From contig JAITKU010000087.1 of assembly GCA_031278255.1 (NCBI GenBank), positions 1-9,463 of the forward strand: a stretch of DNA of 9,463 nucleotides, in the 5' to 3' direction. How positions within the stretch are numbered: position 1 is the first letter of the stretch; each line of letters starts with the position of its first letter. Positions 1 to 6,490 of this stretch are shown piece after piece. This DNA comes from Eubacteriales Family XIII. Incertae Sedis bacterium (lineage in GTDB: Bacteria; Bacillota; Clostridia; Peptostreptococcales; Anaerovoracaceae). Both the position numbers and the translations under genes were made by a program. The notes beneath the pieces are model-generated. The model saw nothing but the letters and a program-made list of their open reading frames with translations, was not told where the DNA came from and ran no database searches.

Positions 1-863
1 AACAGTGTCGAAAAGTATCCTCCATACATATTGTATACCGGTCTGTTTTTCACTTTCAACCTTCTCAGTAAATCCACATAGCCCCGCAACAGATTATAAT
101 CGACCTCCTGTTCATTAAATCCATCCACCCAAATATTTATGCCTGCGCAATTCACATTTGAATATTCACGGCAAATCCGTTCGATACCGTCCTGATCGCT
201 TAACAAACCCTTGCTTATTACAATTTGGCCAAAAACAGGAATCTCATGAAAGCTTCCACTGGAAAGCTCCATTGATTTTCGAATGAATTTCAAATTGATT
301 GTAAGCCATTGTCGCCAATCTTTATCGTCCCCATTCAAATAAAAATACGGAGCAATCAAAAATTTCGGTTCTAACCGGCTCTTCGGATCAAACGCCGTCA
401 ATTCAGCCGCATATAACAAATACCGTTCCAATTCGGCCTCCTCAATAAAATCTTTGATTCTGGCAAACTGAAAACGCAGCACCCTCTCACAAAATGTGTC
501 TATTGCTCGTTGTTCTTGAAAATCGGATGTCCTTATGGGTTGCATTTGTCGAATCTTGTCTGACGGTTCTCCGTAAATTTCGATCAACTTGTCTATGGAT
601 TTTTTTAACCTACCTTCACCTTTTTTGGATTTTATTTCTAATAATTCTACTTTGTCTTGAAACGCATATGTGATGGGATCGACGAAGAAACCTTTATTCG
701 TTCTCTTAAAGAGGCACCGCGCAATAAACTTTGCTATCGCCCCCGGAGTGTACGCAACCATATTTCCGTTGATGCCAAGGAGGTCATATGTATGAATTGC
801 TTTCTCTAAACAGACGGTATCGGAAACCGTTCCATATCTGATAATATGAACAGCCTTAGCCAT
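1..863 (-). CDS. Unrecognised AT-rich gene, C-terminus cut off by the window edge
   Basis: I translated this by hand from ATG at 863-861; it stays open for 287 codons to the window edge, so the C-terminus is missing. A GAGGG Shine-Dalgarno lies 7 bases before the ATG. I do not recognise the family. No signal peptide, clear membrane segment or Cys cluster is visible, so it is probably cytosolic. Landmarks are a short strand-like N-terminus (AVHIIRYGT), NMVAYTPG near residue 34, GFFVDPITYAFQ near 58-69, a basic, helical and charged stretch near 75-155, then alternating strand/helix segments: KFLIAPYFYL (168-177), IPVFGQIVIS (208-217), CAGINIWVDGF (239-249) and RPVYNMYGGYFS (274-285). This rhythm would fit a TIM-barrel-like or other alpha/beta fold, but that is inference only. 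Codon use (TTA, ATA, AGA, AAA) is much AT-richer than in the operon upstream, which suggests transfer or a different genomic compartment. Confidence 0.8.
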   Translation of the reverse strand, partial: MAKAVHIIRYGTVSDTVCLEKAIHTYDLLGINGNMVAYTPGAIAKFIARCLFKRTNKGFFVDPITYAFQDKVELLEIKSKKGEGRLKKSIDKLIEIYGEPSDKIRQMQPIRTSDFQEQRAIDTFCERVLRFQFARIKDFIEEAELERYLLYAAELTAFDPKSRLEPKFLIAPYFYLNGDDKDWRQWLTINLKFIRKSMELSSGSFHEIPVFGQIVISKGLLSDQDGIERICREYSNVNCAGINIWVDGFNEQEVDYNLLRGYVDLLRRLKVKNRPVYNMYGGYFSTL

Positions 864-931
864 AAACTATCCCTCGCCTATTCCTCTTAATAAGAATTGT
901 AATTTGTTTGGAATACATCGATATTTTATAT
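864..931 (-). other. AT-rich junction between rseP and the unknown gene
   Basis: This 68-base spacer separates the rseP stop (TAG, 932-934) from the AT-rich gene. It is where base composition changes. I find no GC-rich hairpin with a T tract, so no intrinsic terminator is visible after rseP. TATAAA-like and TATTAA-like hexamers occur, but no TTGACA-like element sits at a suitable distance. Whether the downstream gene has its own promoter or is read through from the operon cannot be decided from sequence. Confidence 0.4.
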
Positions 932-1939
932 CTACAGCACAAAGCGCACCACATCCTGAAAGGTTACGAAGATCATAAGGGCAAAGAGCAGCATCAGCCC
1001 CACAAAATGGACCTTTCCCTCCATCTCGTCGGTCACGGCCCTGCCCGTCACCTTGCGGATGAACAGGAAGATGAACCGGCATCCGTCGAGCGCGGGGATG
1101 GGCAGCAGATTCACGATGCCCAGATTCAGGCTGATCAGCGCCGTAAGCTGAGCGAGCTGCACCAAACCGTTCTTCGCCACGTCGCCCACGATGTAGACGA
1201 TGCCCACGGGTCCCGTCAACTCCCGCATCGGGAGATCGCCCGTGAACAGCATGGCGATGGCCTGCACCATGGCCGTACCCATGTTCCAAGCGGCGCGGCA
1301 ACCGAGCAAGAGCGAGGGCCCGATGTTGCGTGCGCGCCGCTCCGCCGTCGGCGTAATCCCGACTTTCTTATTCCCGTCCTCGTCCGTGTAAAAGCCGCTC
1401 TCCAGCGGGACCTCGGCACCGTCCCGCAGAACGGTGATCGCGACGCGCTCGCCCCCCGCCGCCGTCAGGGCCGGGGAAATCTCGTCCCATTCCGTCACGG
1501 GAACGCCGTTCACGGATACGATACGGTCGCCGGGCGCGATGCCGGCCGCCTCCGCGGGGCTGCCCGCGACGGTCTTTGAAACGACGGTCGTCGGCGTACC
1601 GTTCGCGAAGATCACGCAGGACAGGATCAGCACGGCCAGCAGCAGGTTCATCAGCGAGCCGGCCAGCAGCACCAAGGCTTTCGCGGGAAGCGATTTGTGG
1701 GTAAAGGCTCTCGGATCGTCGGAGTTTTCATTCTCGCCCTCCATCGCGCAAAAGCCCCCTATGGGAAAGGCGCGCAGCGTGTACTCGGTATCGCCCCGCT
1801 TGAAGCGAAGCAACCGCGGACCCATGCCGAGGGCGAATTCGTTCACGCGCACACCGACGGCCTTGGCCGCCGTCAGATGCCCGAGTTCATGGACGAAGAT
1901 GAGCAGGCAAAATATGATTATCGCGTATACAATCGTCAT
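932..1939 (-). CDS. rseP: RseP-type intramembrane zinc metalloprotease (site-2 protease)
   Basis: A 335-residue membrane protease of family M50. Relatives (RseP in E. coli, RasP in B. subtilis) cleave anti-sigma factors and remnant signal peptides within the membrane. The first transmembrane helix carries the zinc motif HELGH (residues 17-21). RAFPIGGF (57-64) follows, then a second hydrophobic segment near 86-112, a single PDZ domain at about 117-172 and MRELTGPVGI (238-247). The C-terminal helices include NLLPIPALDG (277-286), whose Asp285 should be the third zinc ligand. The last helix is about 311-333. It is shorter than E. coli RseP, which has two PDZ domains. ATG at 1939 has GGAG six bases upstream. 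It follows dxr by 13 bases and is the last gene of the housekeeping operon here. Also called rasP in Bacillus. The fold and catalytic residues are clear; the physiological substrate is unknown. Confidence 0.95.
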   Translation of the reverse strand: MTIVYAIIIFCLLIFVHELGHLTAAKAVGVRVNEFALGMGPRLLRFKRGDTEYTLRAFPIGGFCAMEGENENSDDPRAFTHKSLPAKALVLLAGSLMNLLLAVLILSCVIFANGTPTTVVSKTVAGSPAEAAGIAPGDRIVSVNGVPVTEWDEISPALTAAGGERVAITVLRDGAEVPLESGFYTDEDGNKKVGITPTAERRARNIGPSLLLGCRAAWNMGTAMVQAIAMLFTGDLPMRELTGPVGIVYIVGDVAKNGLVQLAQLTALISLNLGIVNLLPIPALDGCRFIFLFIRKVTGRAVTDEMEGKVHFVGLMLLFALMIFVTFQDVVRFVL

Positions 1940-1952
1940 AAAAAACTCCGTA

Positions 1953-3122
1953 TCACGCGGAACAGGCCCGATGGACGCGTTTCAAAACCTGCGCCCGCAC
2001 CTCGGCGTCTATGCGCAAAATGCCGTCCACGTCGGTCGCGGGACTCTGCACGTGCAGGTCCATCGCCCGTTCCAAATGCGTCTGGATGTCCAGAAAGCGA
2101 ATCTTCCCGTCGAGGAAGAGTTGCACCAATATCTCGTTCGCCGCGTTGAGCGCGATGGGGCTGCTTCCGCCCGCGCGCATGGCGGCGCGCGCCAAGCGCA
2201 GACAGGAGAAAGTCTCCTCATCCGGCGGCTCAAAATCAAGGCTCTTCAGTTTGCAAAAATCCAAGGGCGCCACCTCCGCCGGCCAACGTTCGGGGAAAGA
2301 CAGCGCGTAGGAGATCGGCCCTTTCATATCCGGCGATCCGAGCTGCGCGATCACGGCGCCGTCCGCGTATTCCACCATCGAATGGATGATACTCTGCGGT
2401 TGGATCACGATCTCGATCCGGTCCTCGGCGATCCCGAAGAGCCGCCCCGTTTCGATCAGTTCGAGACCCTTGTTCATCATCGTGGCGGAATCGACGGTGA
2501 TCTTCCTGCCCATCTTCCAGTTCGGATGCGTCAGGGCCTGCCTTATCGTGACGCCGTTCAGCCGTTCCTTGGAATAGCCGCGGAAAGGCCCGCCCGATCC
2601 GCACAGCAAAATGCGCGTGACCGCGTCCGCAGGGCCGCGCCGCAGACATTGAAAGATGGCGCTGTGTTCGCTGTCCACCGGGATAATGGCAAGCCCGCGC
2701 TTTTTGCTCTCCGCCATGACCAATTCGCCGCCCGCCACGATGGTTTCTTTGTTTGCGAGCGCGATATCCTTTCCGCCGCGTATCGCGCGCCAGGTCGGAA
2801 CGAGGCCCGCTATGCCCGAAATCGCGTTCAGCATGAGGTCGTAGCCGCCCTTTTCCGCCGCCTGCGCCAAGCCGTCCGCGCCCGTAAGAAATTCGGTGCG
2901 CGGGAACTCCTTTGCCAGCGCCCCGATTGCGTCCTCCGCCGCCTGCGCCTCGCTGACAACGGCCAGGGCCGGCTTGAGTTTTCTGATCTGCGTCCGAAAC
3001 AGCTCCGTGTTCCCCCCGCAACTGAGGACCGTCGCTTGCAGCTTGTCCGGATTCTTCTCTACGATGCGGACCGTCTGCGTCCCAACGGAGCCCGTGGAAC
3101 CGAAAATTCCGATTTTCTTCAT
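1953..3122 (-). CDS. dxr: 1-deoxy-D-xylulose 5-phosphate reductoisomerase
   Basis: Dxr (IspC) converts DXP to 2-C-methyl-D-erythritol 4-phosphate using NADPH and a divalent metal. It is the committed step of the MEP isoprenoid pathway and the target of fosmidomycin. The protein has 389 residues, close to the normal family length. Visible motifs are the dinucleotide-binding loop GSTGSVGTQT (8-17), ALANKETIVAGG (121-132), PVDSEHSAIFQ (148-158) with metal ligands Asp150 and Glu152, and GSGGPFRG (175-182). The substrate loop HPNWKMGRK begins at 199, DSATMMNKGLE (211-221) supplies the third acidic ligand, and ALNAANE lies at 324-330. Position 174 is Cys where E. coli has Thr, a minor change. ATG at 3122 has an AAAGG site upstream. 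The gene lies 19 bases after cdsA. Its product feeds the isoprenoid precursors used by UppS in the same operon. Confidence 0.97.
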   Translation of the reverse strand: MKKIGIFGSTGSVGTQTVRIVEKNPDKLQATVLSCGGNTELFRTQIRKLKPALAVVSEAQAAEDAIGALAKEFPRTEFLTGADGLAQAAEKGGYDLMLNAISGIAGLVPTWRAIRGGKDIALANKETIVAGGELVMAESKKRGLAIIPVDSEHSAIFQCLRRGPADAVTRILLCGSGGPFRGYSKERLNGVTIRQALTHPNWKMGRKITVDSATMMNKGLELIETGRLFGIAEDRIEIVIQPQSIIHSMVEYADGAVIAQLGSPDMKGPISYALSFPERWPAEVAPLDFCKLKSLDFEPPDEETFSCLRLARAAMRAGGSSPIALNAANEILVQLFLDGKIRFLDIQTHLERAMDLHVQSPATDVDGILRIDAEVRAQVLKRVHRACSA

Positions 3123-3141
3123 TACGTCCCTTTAATGATAC

Positions 3142-3960
3142 TCATACTGTCATGGGAATGACCAATACCGTGTAATAATATATGACCGGCGCGGTAAAAA
3201 GCACGCTGTCAAATCGATCCAATATTCCCCCGTGCCCCGGGATCAGGTCGCCGTAATCCTTTATGCCCAAATTGCGTTTGAACACGGAGGCCGTAAGGTC
3301 GCCAAGCTGCGAAACGACGCCGCCGATCGCCCCCAGAATCAGGCAGTGCGCGAGCAGCGCGGGCATGAGCAGATATCCGAACACCCCGCAGAAGAGGATA
3401 CTGCCGAGAAAGCCCCCCGCGGCGCCCTCCGCCGTTTTCCCGGGACTGACGGCCGGGCAGAGCTTATGCCGCCCGATCAGGCGCCCCGTGAAAAAGGCCG
3501 TGATATCCGTGCCGAAAGCCGCCAGAAAAATCAGCCACACCATGCGCCCGTACAGCGGCAAACGCTCGACCAGAGCCACATGATACGAGAAGAAGCAGAT
3601 ATAGAGTATCCCCGTCAAGGTCACCATGCCGTCCTCGATAAGGCGCCTGTCCGCATCGAGCAGATACAGGAAAGACAGCGCCGTCACGAGAAAAAACCAG
3701 AGCATGTACAGCGCGCTTTTGTCCGGCGCGAACAGATCGATACCGTACAGGCCGACCGCGGCGATATAGGCGATCGCGCGCGACGGGCGCGCGCCGCGGG
3801 TTTCGCCGCGCGGGGCGCCGGCGCGTTCAAAGGAGCGGAAGAATTCGCGCATACCCAAGACGCCGATGAGGAAGCACGCCGCAAGGAGCAAGCGCCCCCC
3901 GACGAACACGACGGCGAGCAGGGGCAGCATGATTAGGCTTGAAACGACGCGCTGCTTCAT
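3142..3960 (-). CDS. cdsA: Phosphatidate cytidylyltransferase (CDP-diacylglycerol synthase)
   Basis: This integral membrane enzyme makes CDP-diacylglycerol from phosphatidate and CTP, the branch point for bacterial phospholipids. The 272 residues form several hydrophobic segments (for example 6-35, 85-101, 113-130, 139-157, 183-216 and 253-269). The family signature runs from Ser225 to Asp251: SVFKR, then IKDYGD (233-238), PGHGGILDRFD (241-251), with all the usual Lys, Asp and His-Gly-Gly residues. SPGKTAEGAAGG (172-183) matches the upstream conserved loop. ATG at 3960 is preceded by GGAGG about ten bases away, slightly long but acceptable. It lies 75 bases after uppS, the widest internal gap between uppS and rseP; that gap is GC-rich and shows no clear promoter or terminator. 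Confidence 0.96.
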   Translation of the reverse strand: MKQRVVSSLIMLPLLAVVFVGGRLLLAACFLIGVLGMREFFRSFERAGAPRGETRGARPSRAIAYIAAVGLYGIDLFAPDKSALYMLWFFLVTALSFLYLLDADRRLIEDGMVTLTGILYICFFSYHVALVERLPLYGRMVWLIFLAAFGTDITAFFTGRLIGRHKLCPAVSPGKTAEGAAGGFLGSILFCGVFGYLLMPALLAHCLILGAIGGVVSQLGDLTASVFKRNLGIKDYGDLIPGHGGILDRFDSVLFTAPVIYYYTVLVIPMTV

Positions 3961-4035
3961 TCGGCTTATCCCTCCGGCGGGGCTTGCTTGGAACGCGCGG
4001 GAAAGCGCCGCAGATCCGCGCCCCGCCGCCTCCCG

Positions 4036-4746
4036 CTAACGACCGCCGAAGCGGCGTTCCCTGCCCTGATATTCCTCGATGGCTTTCTCAAACGCCCGCG
4101 GGGTGAAATCGGGCCAGTACGCCTCTGAAAAAACGAGTTCGCTGTAGGCGCTCTGCCAAAGCAGAAAATTGGACAGGCGCCGTTCGCCGCCCGTGCGGAT
4201 GATCAGATCGGGGTCGGGCATACCGGCCGTATAAAGTCTGCCCGCGATCAGCGCCTCGTCGATCTCGGCCGGCGCGAGCCGGCCGGCCAGCGCATCCGCG
4301 GCGATGGCGCGCAGGCCGCGCGCGATCTCATCCCTGCTCCCGTAATTCAGCGCGATGCAAAAGCACATTCCGCTGTTGTCCGCCGTGGTCTCGATCGATC
4401 GTCTAAGGCGCTCGACCGCATTTCGCGGCAATTCCTCATAATCGCCGAGAATGCGGACTTTCACATTGTTCGCGTTGAGTTCCGCGAGTTCCCTGTCCAC
4501 ATACAGGACCAGCAGATTGAAGATGCCGGAAACCTCCTCGACGCTGCGTTTCCAATTCTCCGTTGAGAAAGCGTACACCGTGAGATATTGGACGCCCAGC
4601 GCAGAGGCCCGCTTCACGATCTCTTTCATGGCGAGCATTCCCGCGTTGTGGCCCGAAAGCCGCGGCAAGCCTTTCGCCCGCGCCCAGCGCCCGTTTCCGT
4701 CCATTACAATACCGATATGGTCAGGTATGCGATCCAAATCCATCAT
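4036..4746 (-). CDS. uppS: Undecaprenyl diphosphate synthase (cis-prenyltransferase)
   Basis: UppS condenses isopentenyl diphosphate onto farnesyl diphosphate in cis, giving the C55 carrier lipid for peptidoglycan and other wall polymers. Counting from the chosen start, visible motifs are HIGIVMDGNGRWA (10-22) with catalytic Asp16, GLPRLSGHNAG (26-36), YAFSTENWKR (57-66), ALNYGSRDEI in the middle, and near the C-terminus DLIIRTGGE followed by RLSNFLLWQ and YSELVF. RTGGE, as in E. coli UppS, replaces the also common RTSGE. I chose ATG at 4746 (236 residues). It overlaps the stop of the preceding small ORF as ATGA, which suggests coupling. An in-frame GTG at 4755 would add three residues, and an ATG at 4743 would remove one. 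No strong Shine-Dalgarno precedes any of these, consistent with re-initiation. Confidence 0.95.
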   Translation of the reverse strand: MMDLDRIPDHIGIVMDGNGRWARAKGLPRLSGHNAGMLAMKEIVKRASALGVQYLTVYAFSTENWKRSVEEVSGIFNLLVLYVDRELAELNANNVKVRILGDYEELPRNAVERLRRSIETTADNSGMCFCIALNYGSRDEIARGLRAIAADALAGRLAPAEIDEALIAGRLYTAGMPDPDLIIRTGGERRLSNFLLWQSAYSELVFSEAYWPDFTPRAFEKAIEEYQGRERRFGGR

Positions 4747-4949
4747 ATCGCGCACACGGTGAGTTCCAAGCGGTCCGAAGCCTCGCCCGCGCGAACCCGA
4801 ATCACGCGAAGCCGCCCGTCCCGCGAATCCCGCCGCGGCGCCCGCGTTTCGACGATGCGAAAATCAAAACCCGCGTCTTTCAAGAGACGCGCCGCTTCAT
4901 CCGCGTCCAAAAGCAGAACATCCGGGACCTCCGCGCGCGCACCGTCCAT
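4743..4949 (-). CDS. Small single-PASTA-like protein
   Basis: A 68-codon ORF fills the gap between frr and uppS exactly. Its ATG (4949) shares one base with the frr TGA, and its own TGA overlaps the uppS ATG. GGAGG lies four bases before the ATG. The whole protein resembles one PASTA repeat: VPDVLLLDADEAARLLKDAG (residues 8-27) matches the usual VPD-V-G-(S/D)-EA-LL-AG opening. FRIVETRA follows, then a loop, LRVIRVRAG matching the usual V-Q-P-G segment, and LELTVC as the last strand. PASTA domains normally occur in tandem in wall-sensing Ser/Thr kinases and penicillin-binding proteins and bind muropeptides or beta-lactams. Here there is no signal peptide, anchor or catalytic domain, so the product looks cytosolic. 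Its role is unknown, though its place beside uppS makes a wall-related link conceivable. The coding call rests on position and coupling; the PASTA assignment is by motif only. Confidence 0.75.
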   Translation of the reverse strand: MDGARAEVPDVLLLDADEAARLLKDAGFDFRIVETRAPRRDSRDGRLRVIRVRAGEASDRLELTVCAI

Positions 4950-5506
4950 CAGACCTCCATGATCTCCTTTTCCTTTTCCGATATGATGGCGTCGATCTCC
5001 TTGACGCTCTTGTCCGCTTTTTTCTGGACCTCTTCCAACTCGTTTTTCAAGTCGTCCTCGGTCAGTTCGCCGGCTTTTTCCTGCTTCTTGAGTTCCTCGT
5101 TGGCGTCGCGGCGCTCGTTGCGGATGGCGACCTTGGCATCCTCCCCGTACTTCCTGACGAGCTTGGTCAGGTCCTTCCTGCGTTCCTCCGTGACCGGCGG
5201 AATCGAAAGCCGGATGACCTTGCCGTCGTTCGTGGGGTTGATCCCGAGATTCGCGAGGTTGACGGCTTTTTCGATACCGTGCAGCGATTTCGGGTCAAAG
5301 GGCGTGATCAGCAGACTGCGCGGGTCCGGCGCCGTGATGTTTGAAATGCTTTTGAGCGGCGTCGGCACACCGTAATAATCGACTGTTACCTTGTCAAGCA
5401 AGGCGGGATTCGCACGGCCGGCTCTGACGGTGTTCAGATTTTCTTTCAGAACCGCTATGCTCTTGGCGGATTTCTCATCCAAAACCTGCTGTACATCCAT
5501 GCTCAT
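4949..5506 (-). CDS. frr: Ribosome recycling factor
   Basis: RRF works with EF-G and IF-3 to split post-termination ribosomes and release mRNA and tRNA. The 185 residues are the standard length. The N-terminal helix contains LKENLNTVRAGRANPALLD (about 20-38), the most recognisable family segment. YYGVPTPLKSISNI follows, then SLLITPFDPKSLHGIEKAV, NLGINPTNDGKVIRLSIPPVT (split here across the beta domain) and the RRKDLTKLVRKYGEDAKVAIRN helix. The C-terminal part is a long charged helix ending KEKEIMEV, as expected for the three-helix bundle. ATG at 5506 has a strong AAGGAGG eight bases upstream. The gene follows pyrH after 88 AT-richer bases with no convincing promoter. Its TGA overlaps the start of the PASTA-like ORF by one base. 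Confidence 0.97.
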   Translation of the reverse strand: MSMDVQQVLDEKSAKSIAVLKENLNTVRAGRANPALLDKVTVDYYGVPTPLKSISNITAPDPRSLLITPFDPKSLHGIEKAVNLANLGINPTNDGKVIRLSIPPVTEERRKDLTKLVRKYGEDAKVAIRNERRDANEELKKQEKAGELTEDDLKNELEEVQKKADKSVKEIDAIISEKEKEIMEV

Positions 5507-5594
5507 ACCAAAACCTCCTTAGCATTAGAACGCATTTTTGTATCATTGGTTCCATATAAGGCGAAAGATTGGGAAAATATTCGAGCGGGCGCGC

Positions 5595-6311
5595 TCACCG
5601 GACGATCGTGCCGATGTCCTCGCCGTACACGGCCCTGAGTACGTTGCCGGGCCGGGAAAGGCCGAACACATGGATGGGTATCTTGTTGTCCCTGCAGAGC
5701 GAGGCGGCGGTGGAATCCATGACGCCGAGGCCCCTTTCCAGCACCTCCTTGTGCGACAGCACGCTGTAACGGACGGCGTTCGGATGTTCAAAGGGGTCCT
5801 CCGAATACACGGCGTCCACCTTTTTCGCGAGCAGGATGATGTCCGCCTCGATCTCCGCGGCGCGCAGCGCCGCGGTCGTATCCGTCGAAAAGAACGGATT
5901 GCCCGTCCCGGCCGCGAAGATCACGACGATCTTGCGGTCGAGGTGCGCCATGGCCCGCCGCCTGATGTAAGGCTCCGCGATCTCGCGCATCTCGATGGCG
6001 GTCAGCACCCGCGTCGGTATATCCTTGGATTCAAAGGCGGTCTGCAGGGCGAGGGCGTTGATCACCGTCGCCAGCATACCCATGTAGTCCGCGGTCGCGC
6101 GATCCATGCTCTTGCCGGTCCTGCCGCGCCAGAAATTGCCGCCCCCCACCACGATTGCGATCTCCACGCCGAGCAGGACGATCTCCTTGATCTGGTCCGC
6201 CACCTGCGAAAGCACCGCTTCATTCAGTCCGAACTTATTCTCGCCGGCCAGCGCCTCGCCGCTGATCTTCAGGACGATCCGCTTGTACTTAGGCGACCTG
6301 TGTTCCCCCAT
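5595..6311 (-). CDS. pyrH: Uridylate (UMP) kinase
   Basis: Bacterial UMP kinase of the amino-acid-kinase fold, which phosphorylates UMP to UDP. It is hexameric, usually GTP-activated and UTP-inhibited. Motifs counted from the chosen start: RIVLKISGEALAG (11-23), VVGGGNFWRG for the nucleotide/phosphate loop, the DRATADYMGMLATVINALAL helix, GTGNPFFSTDTTAALRAAEI (the UMP-binding region) and GVMDSTAASLCRDN near the C-terminus. I chose ATG at 6311 (238 residues, the usual length) because AAGGAG lies six bases upstream. The longest ORF begins at ATG 6359, but its extra 16 residues are not conserved-looking and that ATG has a poor ribosome site. A good promoter (6409-6437) lies about 90 bases upstream, so pyrH probably heads the pyrH-to-rseP transcription unit. 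Confidence 0.96.
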   Translation of the reverse strand: MGEHRSPKYKRIVLKISGEALAGENKFGLNEAVLSQVADQIKEIVLLGVEIAIVVGGGNFWRGRTGKSMDRATADYMGMLATVINALALQTAFESKDIPTRVLTAIEMREIAEPYIRRRAMAHLDRKIVVIFAAGTGNPFFSTDTTAALRAAEIEADIILLAKKVDAVYSEDPFEHPNAVRYSVLSHKEVLERGLGVMDSTAASLCRDNKIPIHVFGLSRPGNVLRAVYGEDIGTIVR

Positions 6312-6317
6312 CCCTCG

Positions 6318-6323
6318 CTCCTT
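6318..6323 (-). promoter_or_regulatory. Ribosome binding site that decides the pyrH start
   Basis: AAGGAG on the minus strand lies six bases before the ATG at 6311 and supports that start over the in-frame ATG at 6359. A small hairpin (6333-6345, GCCGA-loop-TCGGC) sits ten bases upstream of it and might expose or tune the site; its role is speculative. Confidence 0.7.
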
Positions 6324-6408
6324 TTTCGCTTCGCCGAGAATCGGCCCCGCCATTTTCACCGCCGGGCAAAAACGCGCGGCACATAAAAGTAAGCCTTGTT
6401 CCTTGGCT

Positions 6409-6437
6409 ATTATACATCAAAACGCGCCGTCATTCAA
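6409..6437 (-). promoter_or_regulatory. Sigma-70/sigma-A type promoter for pyrH operon
   Basis: On the minus strand TTGAAT (6437-6432) is followed by a 17-base spacer and a perfect TATAAT (6414-6409). The expected start is near 6402, giving a leader of about 90 bases before the pyrH ATG. It lies downstream of the MetH-activation-like gene, in AT-richer intergenic DNA, so pyrH-frr-...-rseP can be transcribed independently of rpsB-tsf. Confidence 0.75.
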
Positions 6438-6490
6438 TCGAAACAAAAAATTATCGTCCGGCGCGAAAGCAAAATTTATTGCTCCAAAGT

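Noticed and set aside
908..1579. A 223-codon plus-strand open frame
   Set aside because: It is antisense to rseP, with low-complexity composition and no supporting start signal.
2598..2601. Cys for Thr at Dxr residue 174, next to the GSGGPF loop, as an unusual active-site change
   Set aside because: All metal and substrate residues are intact and this position is not catalytic. A single conservative-size change in one sequence is not notable.
1434..3161. A 575-codon open frame on the plus strand
   Set aside because: It lies antisense to dxr and rseP, whose motifs are unmistakable. GC-rich codon bias produces such long shadow frames; the translated product is rich in Arg, His and Ala without recognisable domains and no ribosome site precedes it.
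5583..5596. Hairpin GAGCG/CGCTC at the end of pyrH as a terminator
   Set aside because: The stem is only five base pairs, overlaps the stop codon and is followed by mixed sequence (GAATATTTT). frr, just downstream, has no clear promoter of its own.
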